The position numbers were made by a program, and so were the translations under genes. This document shows, in pieces, positions 16,164 through 24,126 of a stretch of DNA of 33,146 nt (position 1 is the first letter of the stretch; each line of letters opens with the position of its first letter). Under the pieces are notes generated by a model. The model saw only the letters and a list, made by a program, of their open reading frames with translations, was not told where the DNA came from and searched no databases. Source of the stretch: Gracilibacteraceae bacterium (GTDB taxonomy: Bacteria > Bacillota > Desulfitobacteriia > Desulfitobacteriales > Syntrophobotulaceae); contig JAISAH010000007.1 of the NCBI GenBank assembly GCA_031266805.1, positions 1 through 33,146 of the forward strand, given 5' to 3'.

Positions 16164-16799
16164 CTATATCTCATCTTCGCGCGACTGCCGCAGCTGCACC
16201 TGTCTCTGGTAAATATAACTGCAAAGGAGAGCGTCGGCGTGCGGCACGAGCGGGTCAAGGCGGCAGCCGTAAAACACGGCGTCGGAAGAATCGCGTTCCG
16301 CGCGCAAAATAGTGAAAAACAAGGGGAACGGCACCACGGGTATCGTGAGCGACCCACGCATGCCTATATCCAATTCATTGTTTGAGGTGAACATCACGCC
16401 GCCGGCGGAAATATTTTTCACTTCGACGTTAACAGGCTTAGCGTAGTCGATCCAGTTTTTTTCCTCGTCCTCGCAGCTGGTGACCTGCCCGCGAAAATCC
16501 ACCCGCACCTTCAGGTTGCTGCGCCGTTCGATCCGCCCGCTCCAGCGAGTGATGAGAAAATTTGCCTGAGTGTTCGGGACGATGAAAGTCAGAATAGCCG
16601 CCGCTTCATAAATGCCGAGTTCACTGTACAGGAGTACGTTTACCGGCCGGTGCAGAGTGAGACTGCCGGTATTGAAATCCTTCAGTATCAACTGCGGTTT
16701 CATGTTCTCATCACTTTGCACGGTGCACCACAAGCTGATAGCTAGGAGCACAGGTTTCTCACCGCTGGTGAACACCTCGGCTTTGCGGTAGATCTCCAT
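16164..16799 (-). CDS. PilZ-domain (c-di-GMP receptor) protein
   Basis: A 211-residue YcgR-like protein. The N-terminal beta-rich domain (about 1-85) resembles YcgR/FlgZ N-domains, and the C-terminal PilZ domain (about 87-205) carries both c-di-GMP motifs: R89-x3-R93 (RIERR) and N129-x-S-x-x-G134 (NISAGG, where D is more common at the first position). Such proteins alter motility or surface behaviour on binding c-di-GMP. An upstream TATAAT at 16835-16840 lies about 35 nt before the ATG, without a good -35 box. It is the first gene of a two-gene unit with the receiver/winged-helix regulator. Confidence 0.8.
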   Translation of the reverse strand: MEIYRKAEVFTSGEKPVLLAISLWCTVQSDENMKPQLILKDFNTGSLTLHRPVNVLLYSELGIYEAAAILTFIVPNTQANFLITRWSGRIERRSNLKVRVDFRGQVTSCEDEEKNWIDYAKPVNVEVKNISAGGVMFTSNNELDIGMRGSLTIPVVPFPLFFTILRAERDSSDAVFYGCRLDPLVPHADALLCSYIYQRQVQLRQSREDEI

Positions 16800-16886
16800 A
16801 GTTCACCCCTCACAGTTACATATCACATCATTTTATTATAACCTAAAAAGAGCGGAAGGGAAAGTTTTTTTTGAAATGCCGAAAGT

Positions 16887-17438
16887 TTATCTTGGAGCAT
16901 CGGCGCGGGGTTGGCAGCCGCAGTAATTCTGCCGGTAAAACCCCTCTCTTCGGGCGATAGCCATCGTTTTCCCATAGCCGTCCTTTTTTTTGAAATCTTC
17001 CGGGATAAAAACCGGAGCCGGGGCTTCCCGCGCCAATTCCGCTCCGAGAGCCAGAAGAAGCGCGCTTTTTTTGCGCGGGCTTACCGTGAGCGTCGTCGTG
17101 AAAAAACCTATGCCTCGCTCCCTTGCGTAAGCAGCCGTCCGGGCCAGACGATAGCGGAAACAAATCAGACAGCGGCGTCCGCCCTCCGGTTCCGCTTCCA
17201 GCCCGCGCACCGCCCGCTCCCAATCGCCGCGCTCCACGTCGTCTTCCACGAAAACGCAGCCGGCAGTCCGCGCGCCGCGCCGGCATTCGTCACGCCGGCG
17301 CTCGTATTCTTCCCGCGGAAAAATATTCGGATTGCAAAAATACACGACCGGTTCGTAGTCCGCCCGCAGTTTTTCCAGCGGATAGCCCGCGCAAACCGCG
17401 CAGCAGGCGTGCAGGAGAACAGAAGGCCGCGCCGTCAC
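16887..17438 (-). CDS. queH: Epoxyqueuosine reductase QueH
   Basis: A 183-residue DUF208/QueH enzyme for the last step of queuosine tRNA modification, reducing epoxyqueuosine. The metal and cluster cysteines are visible: LLHACCAVC with C12, C13 and C16, RRCLICFRYRL in the middle, and YRQNYCGCQ near the C-terminus. It also has the conserved FFTTTLTVSPRK segment. It starts with GTG in the GTGA overlap with the lipoprotein stop, so the two are coupled. No other queuosine genes are in the window. Confidence 0.9.
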   Translation of the reverse strand: MTARPSVLLHACCAVCAGYPLEKLRADYEPVVYFCNPNIFPREEYERRRDECRRGARTAGCVFVEDDVERGDWERAVRGLEAEPEGGRRCLICFRYRLARTAAYARERGIGFFTTTLTVSPRKKSALLLALGAELAREAPAPVFIPEDFKKKDGYGKTMAIARREGFYRQNYCGCQPRADAPR

Positions 17439-18136
17439 TCGGCCGTCTCGGCCGCCTGCGCCGTCCCGGCCGCCTGCAGGGAGCTATGGATAAAGAGCAC
17501 ATCCCGGTGCATAGTGTCCCGCTCGCTCCCTGTGCCGTGATACCCGGCCAGCCAGATATAGTCCGTTTCGTTCCAGTCGATATAGGTATTGATAATTTGA
17601 TCCTCCCCATAGACTGAAATATAGCGGATGGCTTTTTTACCGCCGATGTCAAGATTTTCCGAATGAAGATCCTCCTCTGTAAAATCTAATTCCGCCAAGG
17701 CTATATCGCTCAGATTTCTTCCGTCTTTCGCCAGGATCGACAGGCTGACCTTGGCGGAATTAGGATCCAGGATACCTTTTCCGCCGTCTTCATATACGTC
17801 CGGGTCTTTCTTCCAGAAGGTCAGCACTTCATACCCGGAAGTCTCCCCACTTTCCTCCAGGCTCCAATAATTCGGATACTCTATCATATAATTCTCAGCG
17901 GTAAAAGTGAGGATTGTGATCCCCTCCATGGTTTCATCCGGCGACAATTCCGGCGCCTGCTGCTCAGGCGGGCGCTCAGGCCCGCTCTCCGGCGGATTCG
18001 GCGGCGCCGTTTCCGGCGGATTTGACGCGCCGCCGCCTGCCGCGGGCGGCGGCGCGTTTTCGCCGCAGGCGGCCATAAACAAAACACCGAACGTCATCAA
18101 GAAAAACATGCCCCAACAAATAATTTTTTTCATCAT
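17435..18136 (-). CDS. Predicted lipoprotein of unknown function
   Basis: About 233 residues. The signal is of lipoprotein type: MMKKIICWG, a hydrophobic core and MAAC with the lipidated Cys at 24. The next 50 residues or so are a low-complexity Pro/Gly/Glu-rich linker (APPPAAGGG, PPETAPPNPPESGPERPPEQQ). A folded domain follows with YMIEYPNYWSLEE, ILAKDGRNLSD and AIRYISVYGEDQIINTYIDW, resembling PsbP/DUF1795-like domains found in surface lipoproteins (tentative). The ATG at 18136 with GGAGAT upstream is chosen; a longer frame to 18250 is unlikely. It is co-transcribed with queH without an obvious functional link. Confidence 0.7.
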   Translation of the reverse strand: MMKKIICWGMFFLMTFGVLFMAACGENAPPPAAGGGASNPPETAPPNPPESGPERPPEQQAPELSPDETMEGITILTFTAENYMIEYPNYWSLEESGETSGYEVLTFWKKDPDVYEDGGKGILDPNSAKVSLSILAKDGRNLSDIALAELDFTEEDLHSENLDIGGKKAIRYISVYGEDQIINTYIDWNETDYIWLAGYHGTGSERDTMHRDVLFIHSSLQAAGTAQAAETAE

Positions 18137-18156
18137 TGATCTCCATACGACTCTCC

Positions 18157-18185
18157 CCCCGCTGTCAGCGGGGCGGAGCGCTCCT
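18157..18185. repeat. GC-rich hairpins in the lipoprotein leader
   Basis: A short stem CCCCGCT-GTC-AGCGGGG is followed by the palindrome GGAGCGCTCC, about 25-50 nt upstream of the lipoprotein start. It may affect leader stability; nothing more is evident. Confidence 0.4.
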
Positions 18186-18312
18186 TTCCCGGCGGATTGT
18201 TGAACAAAAAATTTTTTTGATTTTACCCGTTTTATTAAGCTGATTCTCAACTCCAGCTATTATACTAAAACCAGCTCTTATACCTTCCTTAAAATATATC
18301 TGGGGAAACCCG

Positions 18313-18339
18313 AACCTGAGACGTCTCAGGTTTTTTTTT
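18313..18339 (+). terminator. Intrinsic terminator oriented on the plus strand
   Basis: AACCTGAG (18313-18320), loop ACGT, CTCAGGTT (18325-18332), with nine T residues at 18331-18339. The T-run makes it active rightward, yet no plus-strand gene lies upstream within 2.9 kb. Leftward it can only act as a hairpin after the SDR gene. Confidence 0.65.
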
Positions 18340-18364
18340 GCCCCGCATCCTCGCGCTCAGCCGA

Positions 18365-19102
18365 TCAAATAAAAGCGCCGCCATCTACCACGATGTTCTG
18401 ACCTGTAATAAATCCGCCGTGCGCGATGATGCCGTAAGCCGCTTCCGCTATATCTTCCGGTTTGGCCGGCCGGCCCAGCGGCGTGCCGCCGGCCAGGGCC
18501 TCGATATGATCCTCATGCCCCGCCACCCAGCGGGTAGTGACGATGCCGGGCGCCAGACCGATAACGCGAACTTCCGGCGCCAGCACCCGGGCCAGGGATT
18601 TCGTGACGCTTATTTCCGCCGCTTTGGAAGCGGCGTAGGCGAGAGAACTGCCGAGACCGGTCAGGCCGGCGATGGACGTGATATTGATGATAACGCCCCG
18701 GCTCCGCCGGAGCGCCGCCGCCGCCGCCCGGCAGCAAAAGAACGTGCCTTTGACGTTGAGGGCAAACACTTCGTCCCAATATTCCGACTTCATTCCCTCC
18801 AGATCCGCGTGTTCGACAAAATGCGTCCGCCCGGCGTTGTTGACCAGAATGTCCAATCCGCCGGCATCGGCGGCGGTCTGCGCCATCATCGCCCTGACCG
18901 CGCCGTCGTCCGTCACGTCGGCCCGGTACAGACGGCAAACAGCGCCCATCTCCTCTATTTCCCGCCGCGTCTCCTCCGCTTCCCGGGCGGAATGGGCATA
19001 ATTGACGGCGACCGCCGCGCCCGCCCGCGCGAGACGCAGAGCGACCGCCCGGCCGATGCCCGTCCCTCCCCCTGTGATCAAAGCGGTTTTTCCCTGTAAC
19101 AT
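18365..19102 (-). CDS. SDR-family oxidoreductase, FabG-like
   Basis: A 245-residue short-chain dehydrogenase/reductase: TGGGTGIG at 10-17, NNAG near 87-90, NITSIAGLTG with the catalytic Ser, YAASK with the Tyr and Lys, and the C-terminal ITGQNIVVDGG. It is close in shape to 3-oxoacyl-ACP reductases, but the substrate cannot be assigned. It begins 16 nt after the stop of the J/TPR gene and is the last gene of the long ogt-to-SDR run. Confidence 0.88.
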   Translation of the reverse strand: MLQGKTALITGGGTGIGRAVALRLARAGAAVAVNYAHSAREAEETRREIEEMGAVCRLYRADVTDDGAVRAMMAQTAADAGGLDILVNNAGRTHFVEHADLEGMKSEYWDEVFALNVKGTFFCCRAAAAALRRSRGVIINITSIAGLTGLGSSLAYAASKAAEISVTKSLARVLAPEVRVIGLAPGIVTTRWVAGHEDHIEALAGGTPLGRPAKPEDIAEAAYGIIAHGGFITGQNIVVDGGAFI

Positions 19103-19118
19103 TTGCGCGTCCTCCTGT

Positions 19119-22100
19119 TCAATGGAATAGTTTTTTCAGCTTATCCCAAACGCTCTCTTTGCCACTCCGTTTCATCCTGTCAATATATTCTAATTTATGA
19201 AGAAAATTCCGATAGCCGAGATCGTTTTTGACGGCGATCGTTTCCTGGACATACTGTCTGGCCTTCTCAATATCGCCCTGTTCCTCATACAGGCGGGCCA
19301 AGCCAAAAAGAGCGTCATAGCAAACGCGCGTCACGCATAAGGGGTAATCGCCAGCTCCGGCCAAAGCCTGCCGAAAAGCTTCTTCCGCTTCCGTCAGCCG
19401 GCCCTGCCCGCGCAGACACTCCGCCCGCCAATAGTAATAGCAGGGCGTGCGTTCTTTCGGCGGCACGGCGTCCAGCAAGGCCATCGGTTTCCGCCAAAAG
19501 CCTCGGACCGGGGCGCCGCTTCGGCTTGTCTGATAACGCCCGGGCCGCAGCAGACGCCGCATCAGACGGCCCCGGCGTATATACATTCTGTAATTGTCCG
19601 GTTCCGCTTCTATGGCTTTTTGATAATAAAGATTAGCCATAATGATATTTTGTTTGGCGTATTCATAATACTGCGCTAGGGAGGTCAGCACAAAAGAGTC
19701 TTTGCTTTTTTCCGTCTTGAGCGCGCGCGCGTACCAAAACCAGGCTTCGGACAGGCGGCCCTGTTCATAGAAACATTCGGCGGCGTGGCACATCGTTTCC
19801 GCGTCCATGGCGCGCACGCGCACGAGAGTTTCCAGCAGATCGGATCCCTCGCGGTAACGGCCGCGCTCCTTGAAAAAGATAAGCTTGCTCCGCGTTATTT
19901 CCGCCACAGCCGGTTCGTCGTCAGGGCTGAAGTGCGCCAAAGCGCTTTCCCATACTTCCAGCGCTTCCGCTTCCCGGCCCTTTTCCGCCAGCGCGTTCCC
20001 CAGCGTCTTATATGCCGCCAGAATATCCGGGTCGCGCTTGATCGCCTGTTCCAGATATTGGATCGCTTCGTCCCGCTTACCTTCGGCATAAAAGGTGATG
20101 CCCAAATTATTGTAAGCGTACGCGTAGTTGGGGTCTAATTCTATAGTTCGGAAATAGTCCTTCTTCTCCGCTTCCGTATTGCCGAGATAACTGTAGGCCA
20201 ATCCCCGCGCGATATAATAATAAGGGTGTTCGCGGATTTCGATCTGTTTGGTCAGCAATTCGACCGCCTGTTCGTTCTTGCCTAATTTCGTCATGACGTC
20301 AGCCATATTGCCATAGGCGACCTGATGGTTCGGATCCAGTCTTATCGCCTCGGTAAAAGCGATTACCGCCTCATCATAACGCCTGACGTTTTCCAGCACC
20401 AATCCCTTGAGGTTCCAAGCGTCGGCATAACCGGGACGATTCCGCTCAAACCAGGATATTTCCATCAGCGCCTGAGCGTAAGCTTGCCGGCGGCGCAGAA
20501 TATGGATAATGGAGACGCGAAAATCAAGATTTTCCGGCGCCGCGTCCCGCGCTTGCTGAAACACGGCCAAGCTGGAATCGTAATCATCCCGGTTGCTGTA
20601 ATATTGGGTCAGGGCGTAAACGGCGACGGCCGCGCCCGGAGCCTCCTTCAGCCACTCCCTCAGTTCCGCCGCCGTTCCGGCCTGCGGCGCCAAATTCAAA
20701 GACGCGGCCAGAGCGTACATCCGAAAATTTTTATCTTGGGCATTATCCTCTTCTAATTTTTGGCAAATGGAAAGGACTTCCTTATATTCTTCGGCGTCAT
20801 AAAATATGTTTAGTTTTAAATTTATCAGATCGGATAGCAGCGGATATTCCGCCAGCGTGTTTTCAATAATTTCCAGCGCCCCGCCATGATCGCCCATATC
20901 ATATAAAATATGGGATTTATGAATGCGCAAACCCAAATTACCGCCGTTCGCGGCCAATCCCCGCTCCGCCGCTTTGAGCGCCGCTGTCTGGTCGCCCCGC
21001 CGCCGGAAAATACCGGCCATCGCATCGTAAATGTCCGCCTCCGCCGGGAATTCCCTCAGGTAATAATTACAGCGTTCCAAGGCTTTATCTTCCAGACCCA
21101 GAAGCATATAGGCGGAAGGGATCTGCCGGGCCAGCCGCCTTTTGTCCTCCTCGGTCTTTTCCCAGGCGGAAAATTCCCTCTCCGCCCCCTCCTTATCGCC
21201 GGCTTCCAGCAGAGCGTACGCCAAAACGCCGTGATGTTTTGCCGCGTGTTCCGGCGCGGGGATCACGTCAGCCAGCAATGACCGCACATCGGCAAAACGG
21301 CGGCAATTATGGTAACAACTGGCTAATTTATATATTATTTCCTGGTCGTCCGGCGCCGCCGGCAGGCGTTCCTCCAGTTCCGCTCCCATTTTTTCGTTGA
21401 TATCATAGAATGAGGAAACCAAAAAACCGTCATACGGGTTTTCATAGATCAGCTCCCAATAGCAGTTTTTCGCCTCGTCAAGATTCCCGCTCAAATGCCA
21501 GGACTCCGCCAAACCGACCTTGGCGTTATAATGCTCCGGTTCCTCCAGCAGCACCGCCTGAAACAATTCGCGGGCCTCCGCGTATTTGCCCTTTCTCAGG
21601 CGGCAATGCCCCAGCATATTCGCCGCCCGGATATCATCCGGTCTGGCGGCGCGGAGATCCGCGGCCAAAGTTTCCGCTTCCTCCGTGTTCCGGGCCAGGG
21701 CGTAACGTATTTTTAGCAGCGTCAGATCGGGGTGATCGATCCCCATGCCGTCGGCCGCGGCGAATTGACCGTCAATATTTTCATAGGCGCCCTGGTTTAA
21801 GGCGGCGTTGATATTGAAAAAAAGATCCAGAAAAGCGTCGTAGTCAAACCCCGGCAATGCGGGAAACAGGGCGTAGCGAATCAAATCGTCATACGCGCTC
21901 TGGTTTAAAACATAATCGATGTAATTGGGGGGGAACTTCTCTTTCAGCAGTTCCTGCCGCTCTCCCCAGCAAAAAAACTCGGACAGAAATTTCCAGACGG
22001 AATGCGGTAAATTGTTGTGGTCCATGAGAAAAGCTAGCAGTTTCTCGCCGATCTCCTGCTGAGTATCCAGCCGCTGGCATATATCCGCGCTGAGCGCCTG

Positions 22101-22364
22101 CCGCCAGTCCTCGGCGTTTATCCGCCGCGGAAAATCGGCGTATATATCCTCTAAAGCGGCGATCACCTCGTCTTCCGGAGTCGCCGCCGCCGCAATCGCC
22201 GTTTCCCGGCAATAGATCAGCGCCTGCTCATACGCCTCCCGCAAACGCAAAAAGCCTTCCTGATCGTCTTCGGGGTTATGGCTTGGCAGCCGGCGGCGAT
22301 ACGCCTGCTTGACCGCGTTTTCGTCTTTAGTCTCCCCTATTCCCAATATTTTCCAAATATCCAT
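19119..22364 (-). CDS. Large J-domain protein with TPR array, Hsp70 partner
   Basis: A 1081-residue protein. The first 55 residues are a J-like domain of the DjlB/DjlC kind (MDIWKILGIGETKDENAVKQ, then AYRRRLP and GFLRLREAYEQAL), but the invariant HPD is replaced: the stretch reads S-H-N-P-E-D-D. From about 210 to 1040 the protein is largely tetratricopeptide repeats, clearest in WNLKGLVLENVRRYDEAVIA and AYNNLGITFYAEGKRDEAIQ. No signal peptide or membrane segment is evident, so it should be cytoplasmic. The gene starts 27 nt after the stop of the Hsp70 gene, indicating a dedicated chaperone/co-chaperone pair in which the TPR array may select clients. Confidence 0.83.
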   Translation of the reverse strand: MDIWKILGIGETKDENAVKQAYRRRLPSHNPEDDQEGFLRLREAYEQALIYCRETAIAAAATPEDEVIAALEDIYADFPRRINAEDWRQALSADICQRLDTQQEIGEKLLAFLMDHNNLPHSVWKFLSEFFCWGERQELLKEKFPPNYIDYVLNQSAYDDLIRYALFPALPGFDYDAFLDLFFNINAALNQGAYENIDGQFAAADGMGIDHPDLTLLKIRYALARNTEEAETLAADLRAARPDDIRAANMLGHCRLRKGKYAEARELFQAVLLEEPEHYNAKVGLAESWHLSGNLDEAKNCYWELIYENPYDGFLVSSFYDINEKMGAELEERLPAAPDDQEIIYKLASCYHNCRRFADVRSLLADVIPAPEHAAKHHGVLAYALLEAGDKEGAEREFSAWEKTEEDKRRLARQIPSAYMLLGLEDKALERCNYYLREFPAEADIYDAMAGIFRRRGDQTAALKAAERGLAANGGNLGLRIHKSHILYDMGDHGGALEIIENTLAEYPLLSDLINLKLNIFYDAEEYKEVLSICQKLEEDNAQDKNFRMYALAASLNLAPQAGTAAELREWLKEAPGAAVAVYALTQYYSNRDDYDSSLAVFQQARDAAPENLDFRVSIIHILRRRQAYAQALMEISWFERNRPGYADAWNLKGLVLENVRRYDEAVIAFTEAIRLDPNHQVAYGNMADVMTKLGKNEQAVELLTKQIEIREHPYYYIARGLAYSYLGNTEAEKKDYFRTIELDPNYAYAYNNLGITFYAEGKRDEAIQYLEQAIKRDPDILAAYKTLGNALAEKGREAEALEVWESALAHFSPDDEPAVAEITRSKLIFFKERGRYREGSDLLETLVRVRAMDAETMCHAAECFYEQGRLSEAWFWYARALKTEKSKDSFVLTSLAQYYEYAKQNIIMANLYYQKAIEAEPDNYRMYIRRGRLMRRLLRPGRYQTSRSGAPVRGFWRKPMALLDAVPPKERTPCYYYWRAECLRGQGRLTEAEEAFRQALAGAGDYPLCVTRVCYDALFGLARLYEEQGDIEKARQYVQETIAVKNDLGYRNFLHKLEYIDRMKRSGKESVWDKLKKLFH

Positions 22365-22391
22365 TTTCCATCCCTCTCAGACAAGAAAATT

Positions 22392-24086
22392 TCAGTAATC
22401 CTCATCCTCTAACATTTGGAAAAAACTTTTGAGTTCCGCCGCCGCTTCAGCAATTTCTTCCGGATCCTGTTTCTCCAGCGTGGCCTCAAAACTTATGAGC
22501 AGCGAAGAAATTTCGTAACGCGCCGACCCGAGCAGTTCCTGATAAAGTCTCTCGCCTTTTTCCAGCAAATAGCGATATTCATCTTTTTCCCGCGGATGGA
22601 TCTTCAAAGATTGCAGGTTCTCGAGGCTTTGGCGGATCTCCTCCTCCGTCATCGCCCCCGGATTTTTTTCGATGATCAGTTTTTCCGTCTTGCCTGTGGA
22701 CACCGTCGTCACTTCGACTTCCAGTATCCCGTTCACGTTATATGTGTAGCGTATATCCAAAGCCTCTTTTCCCGCCGGTCCCTGCGGCACGCGTATGACC
22801 AGTTCACCGAGAAAAAGGTTCTCCCTGGCTTTGCGGCTTTCACCCTGCAGCACGTCCACCCGCACGGTCTGCTGATTGTCATACAGCGTGTAGACGCGGC
22901 TGACGCGGGAAGCCGGAATGACGGTGTTGCGCTCGATGATCGGACAGTAGACGCCGGATTGATAGACGCCTTTGGCGCTGGGCACCGATACGCTGGTCCC
23001 CAGCGTGAACGGGCAAACGTCCGTCAGCACCAACTCCCGTATTATTTCATTCCGCTCTTTCATGGCGGCATAAACCGCCGCCCCCAAAGCGACCACCTCG
23101 TCGGGGTTGATATGCGAGGCGGGCAGGCGGCCGAACAACCGGCTGACAAAATTACGGATAATAGGCAGTTTAGTGGCGCCGCCCACAAGAACGACCGTGT
23201 CTATATCGGCCAGTTTCAGGGAAGCGTCGGCCAAAGTGCGGATAACCGGGGCCCGCAGTTTATTCAGGATAAAAGCGCACTGTTTTTCAAAATCGTCAAT
23301 ATTGACCGTCATATTGAGCATTTCCCCGTTATGCGGGTAGGACATGGTCACCGTTTTGCCCGCCGTGAATTCCTTTTTCGCCGTCTCGGCGCTCTTTTGC
23401 AGGATAGCTCTCTCCCGGGGCGGCAATTCCGCGTCGCCCAGATCATTTTTATACAAAAACATGGCCGCCAGCGCGTTCGTGAAATCCTCGCCGCCCAGAA
23501 AATTGTCGCCGGCCACAGCCCGGACTTCCATCACATTGTCATTATAATCCAGAATGGATATGTCAAACGTGCCGCCGCCCAAGTCAAAAATGAGGTATTT
23601 GGCCTCCGCCGGGCGCTCATGCAGGCCATAGGCGATGGCGGCCGCCGTCGGTTCATTCACGATGCGCTCCACTTTCAGCCCGGCTAGTTCCCCCGCCGTT
23701 TTGGTGGCGCGGCGCTGCATATCGTTAAAATACGCCGGCGTGCTTATCACCGCCTCGTCGATTTTTTCGCCCAGAAAAGCTTCCGCGTCCTCTTTCAGTT
23801 TGCGGATGACGAAAGAAGACAATTCCTCCGGCAAAAAGGTCTTGCCGCCCAGACGGTATTCTTTTTTGCTCCCCATATGCCGCTTGAAAACAGCCGCGGT
23901 CTGTTCGCTGTGCGTGATCTGCCGTTCCCGGGCGATCTTGCCCACATAGACTTCGCCGTCGCCGCCTACGCTGACGACGGAAGGCGTCAGGTTTTCCCCG
24001 AAAGAATTCGGGATGATCCGCGGCCCTTCCGGGGTAAAATAAGCGGCCAGACTGTTTGTAGTTCCGAGATCAATACCGATGATCAA
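22392..24086 (-). CDS. Hsp70-family chaperone, HscC-like
   Basis: A 564-residue Hsp70, shorter than DnaK. The ATPase domain has MIIGIDLGTTNS, VNEPTAAAIAYG, IFDLGGGTFD and VLVGGATKLPIIRNFV; the substrate-binding beta domain has VCPFTLG and NQQTVRVDVLQGES; the helical lid is short (about 490-564). These traits match HscC-type Hsp70s, which work with atypical J proteins rather than DnaJ/GrpE. It starts with TTG at 24086, 7 nt after AAGGGAG. It lies 40 nt downstream of pepF and 27 nt upstream of the J/TPR gene. A housekeeping DnaK is expected elsewhere. Confidence 0.88.
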   Translation of the reverse strand: MIIGIDLGTTNSLAAYFTPEGPRIIPNSFGENLTPSVVSVGGDGEVYVGKIARERQITHSEQTAAVFKRHMGSKKEYRLGGKTFLPEELSSFVIRKLKEDAEAFLGEKIDEAVISTPAYFNDMQRRATKTAGELAGLKVERIVNEPTAAAIAYGLHERPAEAKYLIFDLGGGTFDISILDYNDNVMEVRAVAGDNFLGGEDFTNALAAMFLYKNDLGDAELPPRERAILQKSAETAKKEFTAGKTVTMSYPHNGEMLNMTVNIDDFEKQCAFILNKLRAPVIRTLADASLKLADIDTVVLVGGATKLPIIRNFVSRLFGRLPASHINPDEVVALGAAVYAAMKERNEIIRELVLTDVCPFTLGTSVSVPSAKGVYQSGVYCPIIERNTVIPASRVSRVYTLYDNQQTVRVDVLQGESRKARENLFLGELVIRVPQGPAGKEALDIRYTYNVNGILEVEVTTVSTGKTEKLIIEKNPGAMTEEEIRQSLENLQSLKIHPREKDEYRYLLEKGERLYQELLGSARYEISSLLISFEATLEKQDPEEIAEAAAELKSFFQMLEDEDY

Positions 24087-24126
24087 ATTTTTTCTCCCTT
24101 GCTGACGTTTTTTGCGGAGCGCGGCG

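Noticed and set aside
22416-23687. Long plus-strand open frame of 423 codons
   Set aside because: It is fully antisense to the Hsp70 gene, whose motifs are unmistakable; the plus-strand translation is rich in Arg, His and Phe with no domain pattern.
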